Assembly (NCBI GenBank): GCA_963786295.1
Contig: CAWAYV010000003.1
Location: 186,001 to 250,000, forward strand
From: JACCZX01 sp963786295
GTDB taxonomy: Bacteria; Pseudomonadota; Gammaproteobacteria; Burkholderiales; Burkholderiaceae_F
DNA length: 64,000 nucleotides
Direction: 5' to 3'
A program made the position numbers and the translations under genes. Positions 44,909 through 55,722 of this stretch are shown in pieces. Every line of letters starts with the position of its first letter. Positions within the stretch are counted from its first letter, which is position 1. Below the pieces are notes generated by a model. It made no database searches. It saw only the letters and a program-made list of their open reading frames with translations, and was not told where the DNA came from.

Positions 44909-47900
44909 GTTCCTTGCCTGCGCCGGGCAAGGAGAACCGAAGTACGGCCCCACGTGATGCATTCACGTCTGCCCACAGCCGGCCCCCGTGGGCATCGATG
45001 ATCGACCGGCAGATCGACAGTCCCATCCCCACTCCGCTCGACTTCGTGGTGTAGAAAGCCTGGAAAACGCGATCGAGATGGTCCGGATCAATGCCCGGCC
45101 CGGAATCGCGCACGGACACGAGAACGCCACCGGTCCGGGTTTGCTCGGTGCTGATCAACAACTCCCGTGGCCCCGCCTCGACCGTGCTCATGGCTTCGAC
45201 CGCGTTCAGGATCAGGTTCAGCACGACTTGTTGCAGTTGAACACGATCCCCCTGGACGGGAGCTAACCCCTCTGTAAGGCGAGTTTGGACCGAGACTCCA
45301 TTCTTGGTGACTGCGCTTCGCGCCAATACAATCACCTCGTTGATCGCCTCATTGAGATCAAAACGCGACTTTCGCGGAGGCGCTTTCTTGATCTGGTCAC
45401 GGATGCGGTCGATGATATCTCCGGCTCGATCGGCATCGCCCACGATAGAGTGAAGCGCTTCCCTGACTTCGTCCAGGTCCGGGGGTTGCTTGTGTAGGAA
45501 ATTCAGCGCCGCACGGGCGTTGTTGCGGGCGCTGGCGATTGGTTGCGTGATTTCGTGGGACAGCGAGGCGGTCAGTTCTCCCATTACGCTCACGCGGTTT
45601 ATGTGGGCGAAATCCGATTGCATCTGCTCCAATCGCGCCAGCGCTCGTATGCGATCCTCGATGTCCGTCAGCAGAACGTACCAGCGCACGATGCGCCCGG
45701 AGTCATCGCGAATTGGGACGCCGCGGTTGTCAAACCACCGATATTCGCCGTCGAAGCGCCGCAGGCGTAGTTCGTAGTTGAAGGGAATCCCGGAGGCCAT
45801 CGCTCTCTTATAAAGTTCAAGAATACGGGGAAGGTCTTCAGGATGCACCGTATCGCTTGTTTCCCAGTTCTTTAGCTCTTCCAGCGATCGGCCAAAATAC
45901 TCCAAGACATTGGCGATTGACGGTTTCGAGTTCACCGTTCGAGTCATGACCGTAATGAGACCGGCTATCCCGTCAAGTGCTGAACGTGCACTTCGTTCGC
46001 TTTCACGCAGCGCCTCCTGCGCGCGCATGATTGCTGTCACATCTGTACCGGTACCTCGATAGCCACGGAATTCTCCGTTGGCGTCAAACACTGGCTTGCC
46101 GGTGGCCTTCACATACATGGGAGGGCCATTACTGCGAGCGGAGCGATATACGAAGTCACGGAACGGCTTGCGTGAATCGAGAGTTGCCTGGATCTGCCGC
46201 CATTTCTCCGGCTCCGTTTCAAGATCGAGAGCGTGAGCCCAGCACTCGGTGCCGATTCGATCAGCCGAGTCCGAACCAAACGCATTCTCGGTCAGCAGCG
46301 TGAACTTGTAGTCCGGACCGATTTCCCAAAACCAATCGGAGGCACTTTCGGCGTAGTCGCGGAACTTCGCCTCGCTCTCCCGCAATCCTTCCTCGGCGCG
46401 CTTGAGCTCTTCAATATCCAGAGTCGCCCCAACCCACAGCAGCAGGGTTCCATCGCTCGCCCGGAGCGGTTCGGTGCGAGTGTGGAACCAGCGGTAGTCT
46501 CCTTGAGCGGTTCGGACTCGATAATTATGCTCATAGCCCTCGCCCGTGCGCAGACTGTTTGACCAGCAACTTGCGTCCTTCTTCTTGGTCGTCCGGATGC
46601 AAAAACGGGATATGGACGTCCCACGGTGCGCCAGTGTCGATGCCGAAACGCAGGGGATGATCTTTCGGAACACCAAGGAAATCCGCTTGTCGTTTATTCA
46701 CGAAGGTGAGGCTGCCGGACGGAGGCGCGTACCAAATATACGCCGGAAGCACATTTAGAATGGCTTGCACCTGTGCCATGAACCCAGGCTGGCCCGTTGA
46801 CCAGGTGAGGCCCGGTACCGTGTCCATGACTTGACGGAGCTTGTATTCGCTTTCCCGCAGGGCTTCCTCGGCGCGCTTGCGTTCCGTCACGTCGATCAGT
46901 GTAGCTGACAACCTCGACAAGTTCTCCGCTTGCGGAGAACTTGGGATGAGCGGTCATTTCGATATATTTGATCGTTCCAGCGGGCAGTACGATTCTGTAC
47001 TCGAGCTTATAGTCTCTCTTCTCGCCGCACCGCTCGCCGAACCTCCTCGCGCACCCGTTCTCGGTCGTCCGGGTGGATCCTTTGCAACACAGCTTCGCGG
47101 CTCGGGAGGCCCTTACGCGGATCAAACCCCAAAATTCGATAAGTCTCCTCCGACCAATAGAGAATCGTTGTCTCGTTGTAGGCCGCGGAACCGGTGTGGC
47201 TCAGCCTCTGTGCTTCGGCCAGATAGGCTTCGCTGCGGCGTAGCAGGTCTTCGGCTCTCTTGCCTTCATCGATGTCGACAGACAGGCCGTACCACTGGAC
47301 AATGCGTCCCTGTCGGTCGCGCAGAGGCTCACCACGAGTATGGTGCCAACGACACTCGCCGTCCGCCCGACGGAGACGGTGCACAGCCTGGTACGAAGTT
47401 CCGGTCTGAATTGCGTGATGGAAAGCCTTTGCAGTTTCTGGAAAGTCGTCGGGGTGCAGGAAGGCCTCCCAACCGCCATGCTTGAAGTCCTCAAATCGCA
47501 TGCCGGTATAGTCCAACATGCGCTGATTGAGTTGGGTCGGTTCGCCGGCGGGGTCCGTTGACCAGAGGAGGCCTGGTACCGTTTCGAAGATTTGACGGAG
47601 CTTGTATTCGCTTTCCCGCAGGGCCTCCTCGGCGCGCTTGCGTTCCGTCACGTCGATCTGTGTAGCGACAATCTCGACAAGTTCCCCGCTTGCGGAGAAC
47701 ACAGGTTGGCGATCGATTTCGAGGTGTTTGACCGTTCCATCGGGCAGTACGATTCTGTACCCGATCGAGTAGCCTCTTTTCTCGCCGAACGCGCGCTGAA
47801 CCTCTGCACGCACCCGGTCCCGGTCGTCGGGGTGAATCCGTTGGAACACGGCTTCAAGGCTCGGAATACCCAGTGCCGGATCAAACCCCCAGATGCGGTA

Positions 47901-49177
47901 AGTCTCCTCCGACCAATAGAGAATCGTCGACTCGTTGAAGGCCGACGCACCGCTGTGGCTCAGCCCTGCGCTTCGGCCAATAGGCTTCGCTGCGGCGTAG
48001 CCGGTCGTCGCTCTCTTGCGCTCCGTGACATCGATCTGTGAGGACAATCTCGATAAGTCCCCGCTTCGAGAACGCAGGCCGGCCGATGCTTCGAGGTGTT
48101 GGCTGTTCCATCGGGCAGTACGATTCTGTACCCGATCGAGTAGTCTCTTTTCTCGCCCACCGCGCGCTGAACCTCTGCGTTCAGCCGGTCGCGGTCGTCC
48201 GGGTGGACCCGTTGGATCACGGCTTCGAGGCTCGGAACACCCTGCGCCGGATCAATCCCCCAGATGCGGTAAATCTCCTCCGACCCATAGAGAATCTTCG
48301 TCTCGTTGTAGGCCGCCACACCACTGTGACTCAGCCTCTGTGCTTCCGCCAGATAGGCTTCGCTGCGGCGTAGCCGGTCTTCGGCCTTCTTGGCTTCATC
48401 GATGTCGACAGACAGGCCGTACCACTGGACAATGCGTCCCTGTTGATCGCGCAGAGGCTCACCACGCGAATGGTGCCAACGAAACTCACCGTCCGCCCGA
48501 CGCAGACGAAGCACAGCCTGGTATGAAGTTCCGGCTCTGAATTGCGTGGAAGAAGGCCTTTGCGGTTTCTGGAAGGTCGTCCGGGTGTACGAACGCCTCC
48601 CAACCACCATGCCTGAAATCCTCAAATCGCATGCCGAAATAGTCCAACATGCGCTGATTGAGATGGGTCGGCTTCGCCGTCGGGCGCCAATGACCAGACA
48701 AGGCTTGGTACCGTTTCGATGATTTGACGGAGCTTGTATTCGCTTTCTCGTAGGGCCTCCTCCGCCTTTCTTTGGTCATCGATGTCGATCAGGACGCCGT
48801 ACCAGCGGAGCACCGTGCCGTCACTGGCCCGCAGTGGTTCTCCGCGTACATTGAACCAGCGATATTGGCCGTCCGCTCCGCGAAATCTGCAGACGACATC
48901 GTGAGGATTTTCAGTTTCGAGACTTATTGAGCCAGCTCCTCACCTTGAAGGCGACGTCCTCCGGGTGGACTCTTTCCGCCCATCCCCAGCCAACGATTTC
49001 GCCAAGCGGTGCGCCAAAATATTCGAGCACACGCCTGTTGACGTACTCGATATTGCCGTCGGGCGCGGCTCTCCACACGAGCGTTGGAATCGTCTCCACC
49101 AACTGGCGAAGCTCTTGCTCACCGCTGAAAAGTGCTTCCTCGGCTCCTTCACCGTCCTTCGACACAGGTCGCTCCAT
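44879..49177 (-). CDS. Long PAS-array sensor histidine kinase (many frame breaks)
   Basis: A soluble kinase of about 1,430 residues read by joining frames; no membrane segment is seen. About nine PAS modules follow each other, at roughly 49,110-48,800, 48,760-48,410, 48,385-48,030, 48,010-47,640, 47,610-47,270, 47,260-46,880, 46,850-46,420, 46,400-46,030 and 46,010-45,660, many ending in an IDVTERKRAEEAL-like PAC tail. The kinase domain has the histidine in LSHEITQPIASARN, an N box (LNLILNAVEAM) and G boxes (DSGPGIDPD, GVGMGLSICRS). Breaks lie near 48,890, 48,700, 48,545, 48,080, 47,990, 47,020, 46,890, 46,560 and 44,922. The end at 44,879 assumes one extra base near 44,922. Ligands are unknown. 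Confidence 0.8.
46880..47610 (-). repeat. PAS-pair repeat, copy 1 (inside the kinase gene)
   Basis: A block coding for two different PAS modules in series. The stretch 47,264-47,560 matches 48,391-48,690 nearly base for base, including the shared VQWYGLSVDIDE end and the DYTGMRFEDF / DYFGMRFEDF site. Confidence 0.8.
48030..48760 (-). repeat. PAS-pair repeat, copy 2 (inside the kinase gene)
   Basis: Same order of two PAS modules as copy 1, about 1.13 kb away. The single module between the copies (47,640-48,010) is a further relative of the second PAS of the pair. The match at DNA level indicates recent duplication. Confidence 0.8.
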
Positions 49178-49682
49178 GGCCGGCCTCACAGATTCGGACC
49201 TGCCTTTGTCGGAGACGCCATGCCGCAGAGGATCGCTGACGCCTCGGCAAAGGTGGCGCCATCATCTTACCCCCTGCGCCAGAGACGGACCATGTCCTTT
49301 CGGCTCTTTCCCGATGCCATCCCAAAAGACAATGCTCGGTTTGGTCTCGTTCGACAAAGTGCAGTCCCCTTCAGAACATGGACGATATGTCTGGCAACGT
49401 GGAAAGCCGGCGTCTGCGTCGATCGAGTGCATGGCGCGAGCACTTGCCTAGCACATGGGCAATTACTCACTACCATGCCGCGACGTCAATAATACCAAGG
49501 TTTAGCGCAGACCAGCCCGTCAGTGATCGATCGAAGGGCGTCCTCTTGCTCAACGAGCGCCACTGCGTCGGACGGCGGCGCATACTACGCAGCGCGACGC
49601 AGTGACCAGCAGATTTGGGTCATCTGAAGGACTCGGCTGTGCGGAAGAAGACCGCGCTTCGAGACGGCGTTCCGGCCGCCGC
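49178..49682. other. Intergenic region between the kinase and the efflux operon
   Basis: About 505 bases. I see no supported gene, repeat or recognisable regulatory motif. Confidence 0.55.
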
Positions 49683-49887
49683 TCAGTTCCAAAACACCAT
49701 GAGGGAAACGAGAATGCAGACGTAGATCGCCACTTCGGCAAGCGGAGGATTGGCGAACATCGACCTCAGCCCCAGGCGGCCGACGGCAAATCGAACGGCG
49801 ATCAGGATGAGCTAAGGCGAGGAAAAGATACCGCACGAAGGGGTCGACCAATACGCCGCCGAGGTCGATATCCGTCGGTGCCCTCAT
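49683..49887 (-). CDS. DUF1656 small membrane protein of an efflux operon (one frame break)
   Basis: About 67 residues. The first frame gives TDIDLGGVLVDPFVRYLFLA; after one extra base near 49,811 the other gives ILIAVRFAVGRLGLRSMF and the second helix AEVAIYVCILVSLMVFWN with stop at 49,683. DUF1656 proteins (AaeX-like) go with HlyD and FUSC proteins, which is the case here. The ATG overlaps the HlyD stop (ATGA). Without joining the frames this gene is invisible. Confidence 0.75.
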
Positions 49888-50831
49888 AGGAGCTCCATCA
49901 GGCGGCTGACCCAGAGGGTGGAGTTTCCTGCTTCCAGCGTCGATGCTGAGCCTTCCCTCCCGGCGACAACGGACACGCTAGAGGTCATCCCTGCAATCAG
50001 CGGCACCCCCGGCGGCACTTGTTCGATCTTGATGCGCACTGGAATTCGCTGAGCGAGACGAACCCAGGTGAATATAGGGTCCACGTTAGGCAAGCCTTGT
50101 GTGCTGCTTGCGGCGTTCGAGGCGCTGATGCCGCCCGTAATGCTCTCGACCGTGCCCTTGATCGGGGTATCGTAGCCTAGCAGTTTCGCTTCGACCGGGT
50201 CACCGACATGTATCCTGGCGAATTTGGTTTCCTCAAAATAGGCATCGATCCAGTACGAGTGTTCATCGATCACCGACACATTCGAAGAGCCGGTCTGAGC
50301 GAAATCGCCCACGCGCATCAGGAGGTTTGTTACGTAGCCGTCGACGGGTGAGCGTACCTCGGTTCTTTGCAGATTGATCTCAGCTTGGGAGAGCGAGGCC
50401 TTGGCGCTCGCATAGTCCGCCGCGGCCATCTTGGCTGAACCGTCGAACGTCTGCTTCTCCTCGATCGAAGTGAACGACGTGGACAGAGTCTCGCGGCGAG
50501 CAGCTTGGGCCCTCTTGACCTCGAGGTTTGCCTCAGTGCTTAGGACAGCCGCCTTCGCGGTATCCAGCGCCACCTGAAAATCAAACTTGTCGATGACGTA
50601 AAGCACGTCTCCCTTATGGACACGCTGGTTGTCGTAGGTCCGCACCTCGACGATCTGTCCCGAAACCTGCGGCGCGACGTTTGCGACCTGCACGCGCACC
50701 GTGCCGTCGCGCGTCCATGGCGACGTCACATAAAACGTCCACCCATCTCTTGCGGCAACCAGCGCCGCAACGACGAGCACGCCCGTCGCGAGATATCGCA
50801 GGACATTGGTTGCGGATCGTCTTCTCCTCAT
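49884..50831 (-). CDS. HlyD-family periplasmic adaptor of an efflux system
   Basis: 315 residues from the ATG at 50,831. One N-terminal membrane anchor (LATGVLVVAALVAA), then TRDGTVRVQVANVAPQVSG, the biotinyl-lipoyl-like hairpin with a coiled-coil (about residues 90-160), and RSPVDGYVTNLLMRVGDFA. The C-terminal beta barrel ends in a membrane-proximal domain. It resembles AaeA/EmrA and links the FUSC pump to an outer membrane channel, which is not encoded here. Confidence 0.9.
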   Translation of the reverse strand: MRRRRSATNVLRYLATGVLVVAALVAARDGWTFYVTSPWTRDGTVRVQVANVAPQVSGQIVEVRTYDNQRVHKGDVLYVIDKFDFQVALDTAKAAVLSTEANLEVKRAQAARRETLSTSFTSIEEKQTFDGSAKMAAADYASAKASLSQAEINLQRTEVRSPVDGYVTNLLMRVGDFAQTGSSNVSVIDEHSYWIDAYFEETKFARIHVGDPVEAKLLGYDTPIKGTVESITGGISASNAASSTQGLPNVDPIFTWVRLAQRIPVRIKIEQVPPGVPLIAGMTSSVSVVAGREGSASTLEAGNSTLWVSRLMELL

Positions 50832-50847
50832 CACGACGAACTGGCTC

Positions 50848-52795
50848 CTAGCTGGCAAAGTTCTCGTCGCAAAAATGTCGTATCAGGCGCCGCTCACCTT
50901 CCAGCACCAATCCCGCCGCCCAGAGATCCGCGGCTGCGGCGATGAGCGGCTCATGAGACGCGGCTTGCCTGGCGGGCGCGTGCCGAAGAATTGACCGCGC
51001 CGCCGCGTAGAGCCGCCGGCTGCTTCCGGATCGCAGGACGCGCTGCAACACGCCGATCCTTGAGCGGATTGCCGGGTCGTCCGAGGTCTGCTCCAGATGA
51101 AGGTGAGCCGACGCCGCAGCAAGCGACAGGTCGTTGGTCGCGAGGAGAGCCCTAAGCACGTGCGGCCGGGATCCTCGCCCTGGGACAGCCGAGCCGACAT
51201 AATCTGCGACCCGAGCGGCTAACGCGAAACCCAGCGCGGGCGAGCTATCCTGGTTGCCGGATAGAGATGACGCCAAAGTCCGTTTTGTCGCCCTGATAAC
51301 TGCGTGTTGCTTGTCGAGGTCGGACACCGGCCAGACCAACCGCGTTGCCAAGAAGACCAGGCAGAGCGCGAACGCCACGAAGATGCATAGGGAGAAGAAG
51401 CTCTGCGGGTTGTAAGCCTGGGGATTGGATGGTGCGAGCAGGACCAGGAATTGAACGTTCATGATCGCACCGATCCCGGCGATCTGTGGCCGCACGCTCA
51501 GCAAACAGCCGAAGATCAGGACCGGAGCTATTGCGACGGCGAGTCGAACGAAGTCTTGCGATTCCGTCAGAACGTAGAACTGCACAATACCGGCACTTGT
51601 GGCTGCGAGGGGGAACGCTACGATGGCTGCTATCGCGAATTTCGACGGGTTCGGCACTGTGGTGCTGAGCGCACACAAGATCGCTGTTACGACTCAGGGC
51701 TGCAACCGAGGCCGGCCATCCCGCCAGTACAAGAAATATCGCGCCGGCTGACAGAGCAACACCAATGCGAAACGCGTTTCTCAGGGCGAAGAAGAATTCC
51801 TTGGTGTCAGGCAGCCGCACGTCGCGAGCTGGCGGACGCCCTTCCCGCAAAGACCACATGCCATCGTCGAACAGGCCCTTCGATTCGACAAAACGAATCG
51901 CCTGCTGAACCTGCCCAACCGCACCCACGACGATATTTTGACGCGACAGTTCCGACTCGCGCAGCCTTGATAGCAGCGTCGAAGCCTCCCATCCCTCGTC
52001 CTCGAGTGCGGCCAAACACTGGGCTCTGACCGAGATGGCTACAGGGTCGTCACACTTGGACAGGCTTAGCCGACGAAGCAGGTAAACCATCTCAACGAGC
52101 GCCAGCATCGCGCTGCGTGCGCCTGCCGCCCGATAGCGCCCGTCCGCCATGTCGTGACCGACGACATCGACGTCTTCCCTCAACCCCGCTATCTCAGACA
52201 ACAGATCGCCGGCCTTTTCGGGATCCTCCTGCCCTTTGCTCAACACTCCGCGCGCATACTCACGGACGTCGCGCCAAATGTCGCCGATCTTGCGATCCAA
52301 TCCTAGCCATACCGACGGCGAACCGAAGAGGTCGTTGATCATGGTCACGCAAAGAATGCCGATCGTTATCGCCGCCACACGATCTGTCATGGTGTCGAAC
52401 ACGTTTTGCGGGGTATCGATGTTGGCGACGGTAATGATCGCCACAGTGTACCCGGACAAAACCGCGGCGTAGGCGCGATAGCCGCGCAGGTAGCTCGCGG
52501 CGAAGACGCAGATGCATATCCAGCAAATAAAGGATAGCAGCAGGCCGATCCGTTCGCCGGGAAAGAGACCGGCAATGACGATTGACATTGTCGCGCCGAT
52601 GAAGGTCGCCGCTAGCCTGTTCGCTGCTTTCGATAGCGCAGCGCCGCGAGTTGGCTGCGCCAGAATCGCCACTGTGACCGCCGCGGACGATGCGCCTCCC
52701 AGTTGCAGCCAGAACGCTGCATAGAGCGCGATCACCGCCGCCAGCCATATCCGCAGGGCATACGCCCAGATGTGAAACGGTATCCTCATTTCCAA
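50848..52795 (-). CDS. FUSC-family (fusaric acid resistance / aaeB-like) inner-membrane pump (one frame break)
   Basis: About 648 residues. Six membrane helices are in the N-terminal part (LAAVIALYAAFWLQLGG, LAATFIGATMSIVIAG, YAAVLSGYTVAIITVA, FDTMTDRVAAITIGI), then a cytoplasmic domain (about 175-340), then a second helix set. Near 51,675 an extra base breaks the frame: the first ends with LSRNSDLV and the other resumes VVTAILCALSTTVPNPSKF. Exports aromatic carboxylates in characterised relatives. Operon order FUSC-HlyD-DUF1656. Confidence 0.87.
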
Positions 52796-52967
52796 TCGCG
52801 ATTTGCTGCTTGAGCCGCCCCTTCCATGAGAGGGAGCGAGGCGCGTCGCCTGAGTGAGCTCTATCCAGACCAGCCGCCGATTGATTTGATGGCCATGCCT
52901 CGGCTTGTCTATTTCTGCCGCAGCCAGGGAAGGCGAACCTCACCCGCTAGGCGCGATTGTAAATGAG

Positions 52968-54620
52968 CTAGCGTTGGCCGTATTTCTCTCTGAGCTCCTT
53001 CTTGTCGAACTTCCCGACGCTTGTCTTGGGGAGCGCATCAACAAACAGGATCTTGTCCGGGATTCCGTATTTCGAAATCACTCCGGCATCGGCGAAGGCT
53101 TTCAGATGCGCCTTTATCTGCGTGTCGCTGAGATCGTCGCCGGTCTGGGCGTCCCTGATGACGAGCGCCAGCGGTCGCTCGCCCCATTTGTCGTCCTTGA
53201 CGCCGATGACAGCGGCTTCCAACACGCCCTTGCACTGCGAAATAAGGTCTTCGATCTGGAGCGATGACACCCATTCGCCGCCGGTCTTGATGACGTCCTT
53301 GATTCGGTCGACGATACGAAGGTAGCCGCTCGGCTCAATGACGCCGATGTCGCCGGTGTGCAGATAGCCGCCAGCCCACAGCTGTTCGGACGCTTCGGCG
53401 TTGTCGACATATCCCTGCGTGAGCCACGGCGCACGCACGACGATTTCGCCAGGAGTTTTTCCGTCATGAGGTAGTTCGCTCCGGTCCGAGTCGACCAAAC
53501 GGATATCGACCAGTGGTGCAGGCATCCCGGCTTTGGTTCGGATATCGATCTCTTTCTCAGGATCGCCTGTGAGGTCCGCGGATTTCACCTGCGCTAGACA
53601 AAGCAGCGGTGCGCTCTCCGACATCCCGTAGCCGGCATAGACGTCGACGCCCAGCGCAAGCGCCTGTTTGGCAAGCGCCTTCGGTAGTTCCGAACCTCCG
53701 ATCACCATCTTCAAGCCGGCGAGATCGGTGTTTGCCGCCGTGGCCGCGCCAAGCAGCATTTGCAGGATCGTCGGCACGCCATGCGTGAAGGTTACGCCTT
53801 CGGTTTTGATCAGCTTGACGAGAAAAGCGGGATCGTAGCGACCCGGATACACTTGCTTGACGCCAGAAAGCGTCGCCGTCCACGGAAACCCCCAGGCGTG
53901 CACGTGAAACATCGGGGTGATCGGCATATAGACGTCGTCGCGACAAAACCGGCCTTGTTTCGCGGCGGCGCCCACGAAAGCCATTTCGGCGAGCGAGTGG
54001 AGAACCAGTTGTCGATGGCTGAAGTAGACACCTTTCGGCGAACCTGTTGTCCCGGTCGTATAAAATGTGGTGGCAAGGGTGTTCTCGTCGAAGTCCGGGA
54101 AACTGTAGTCGGGCGAAGCGCCGAGCAGTAGGTCCTCATATTCGCCTGCGAATGAAAGCCCGCCTGTTTGGGGCACCGCTCGATCCGACATCAGGATCAG
54201 CGTCTTCACCTTAGGCAGTTGCTGCTTGATACCTTCCAGAACTGGGACGAAGTCGTCGTTGACAAGAAGCACCGACGAGCCCGCGTGATTGATCGTATAT
54301 GCGATCTGTTCCGGCGACAGACGGACGTTCACCGTCTGCAAGACAGCCCCCATCATTGGAACTGCAAAGTAGGCCTCCAGGAATTGATTGCTGTCCCAGT
54401 CGAGCACGCCGACGGTGTCGCCGGCGCGGACACCAAGCCTGTCGAGGCTGGACGCGAGCCGTCCGATGCGCTCGCGCAACTGCCGGTAAGTGAAGCGCCT
54501 CATGTCGCGATATACGATCTCCTGATCGGGCGCATGCAGGAGGGGTGTATGCCACAGCTGCTTTATGAGCAGCGGATACTGATATGCGGACTTGGTGACT
54601 TGTATGGGTCTTCCGGTCAT
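52968..54620 (-). CDS. Acyl-CoA synthetase (AMP-dependent ligase)
   Basis: 550 residues, medium/long-chain acyl-CoA ligase type. P-loop TTGTTGSPKGVYFSH, the A5 motif YGMSE, the hinge GYLHTGDIG and DRIKDVIKTGGEWVS, and the catalytic lysine in PKTSVGKFDKKELR near the C-terminus. It is the last gene of the acyl-CoA operon, 119 bases after the dehydrogenase. It should activate the free acid substrate of this pathway. Chain length cannot be read from sequence. Confidence 0.93.
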   Translation of the reverse strand: MTGRPIQVTKSAYQYPLLIKQLWHTPLLHAPDQEIVYRDMRRFTYRQLRERIGRLASSLDRLGVRAGDTVGVLDWDSNQFLEAYFAVPMMGAVLQTVNVRLSPEQIAYTINHAGSSVLLVNDDFVPVLEGIKQQLPKVKTLILMSDRAVPQTGGLSFAGEYEDLLLGASPDYSFPDFDENTLATTFYTTGTTGSPKGVYFSHRQLVLHSLAEMAFVGAAAKQGRFCRDDVYMPITPMFHVHAWGFPWTATLSGVKQVYPGRYDPAFLVKLIKTEGVTFTHGVPTILQMLLGAATAANTDLAGLKMVIGGSELPKALAKQALALGVDVYAGYGMSESAPLLCLAQVKSADLTGDPEKEIDIRTKAGMPAPLVDIRLVDSDRSELPHDGKTPGEIVVRAPWLTQGYVDNAEASEQLWAGGYLHTGDIGVIEPSGYLRIVDRIKDVIKTGGEWVSSLQIEDLISQCKGVLEAAVIGVKDDKWGERPLALVIRDAQTGDDLSDTQIKAHLKAFADAGVISKYGIPDKILFVDALPKTSVGKFDKKELREKYGQR

Positions 54621-54739
54621 GGCGGCGTCCTCAAGATATGTCGCGCGTTAGCGCTCAATGGCGAGCACGCCGGCCAAGTGGCGTTTGATGACGGCGAGTC
54701 ATCTATGGTCGGGCCTTTACTTTGGTGCGCGCCTCGCCT

Positions 54740-55720
54740 CTAGGCGACGCGATCGCTTTTTCTCGACTGCGCAACTTCTTCAGCCGCCTTGTTGCGCAAT
54801 TCCAGAAGCCCAAGCAGGACCTCGTCCCGCTCTGCCGCCAAGTCGTCGATCGAGCGCGAGCCCACCTCGGCATGGACGCCTGCGATCAGCTTTTGCTGGA
54901 GCTCGGGGGTCAGTTGCGGCGAGCCCAGGACCTTCCACCAGGCGGTCATCGGGCCGGTGAATTGCTGCAGGAAATGCTCCATGCCGCCTTGGCCGCCACC
55001 GAGATGGTTGAGGAGGACCTGGCCCATGATGCCCCACCGCAGTCCCGGTCCCCAGCTGAGCGCAGTGTCGACGTCGGCGACGCTGACGACGCCCTCGCCC
55101 ACCAGATGATACACCTCCCGCGCCAGGGCAGCTTGCAGCCGATTGGCAACATGCCCGGGCACTTCCTTGTGAAGGCGGACGGTTTTCTTGCCCAGAGCAG
55201 TATAAAATTGAGACGCGCGCCGGATCGTCTCCTCGGAGGTCTTCGCGCCGCCGACGATCTCGACCAATGGGATCAAGTGCGGCGGATTGAACGGATGCGC
55301 GATGACGCATCGCTCCGGGTGAGACGGGGCACCGGACTGGATCTCGCTCATCGTCAGGCCGGACGAGCTCGAGGCAATGATCACATCGGACGGCAGCAGT
55401 TCGTCGAGCTGACCGTACAGTTTCTTTTTGAAGTCGATCCGCTCCGGTCCGTTCTCCTGGACGAGATCGGCTCCCTTGACGGCCTCTGCCAAGTCCGCCG
55501 TAAAGACCAGCCGCATTGGAGAGGCGCCGGGGGTGAGCCCCAGCCTTTCGAGCGCAGGCCAGGCCGCGTCGATAAAGCGTCTCAACGAGGCTTCCGCATT
55601 GGGGGCGATATCTGTCGCCACGACATCGAGGCCCTTTGCCAGGAAGAGCGCCGCCCAGCTCGCGCCGATGACGCCCGTACCGATAATGGCGACTTGAGAG
55701 ATCGGTTTGTTACCAGCCAT
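54740..55720 (-). CDS. 3-hydroxyacyl-CoA dehydrogenase family enzyme (carnitine dehydrogenase-like)
   Basis: 326 residues from the ATG at 55,720, with aaggag 8 bases upstream. NAD site VAIIGTGVIGASWAALFLAKG, catalytic region IASSSSGLTMSE and CVIAHPFNPPHLIPLVEIVGG (catalytic histidine), and KEVPGHVANRLQAAL at the domain joint. Single-function members of this length include L-carnitine, lambda-crystallin-type and 3-hydroxybutyryl-CoA dehydrogenases. It overlaps the spacing of the upstream propeller gene by only a few bases. Confidence 0.88.
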   Translation of the reverse strand: MAGNKPISQVAIIGTGVIGASWAALFLAKGLDVVATDIAPNAEASLRRFIDAAWPALERLGLTPGASPMRLVFTADLAEAVKGADLVQENGPERIDFKKKLYGQLDELLPSDVIIASSSSGLTMSEIQSGAPSHPERCVIAHPFNPPHLIPLVEIVGGAKTSEETIRRASQFYTALGKKTVRLHKEVPGHVANRLQAALAREVYHLVGEGVVSVADVDTALSWGPGLRWGIMGQVLLNHLGGGQGGMEHFLQQFTGPMTAWWKVLGSPQLTPELQQKLIAGVHAEVGSRSIDDLAAERDEVLLGLLELRNKAAEEVAQSRKSDRVA

Positions 55721-55722
55721 GG

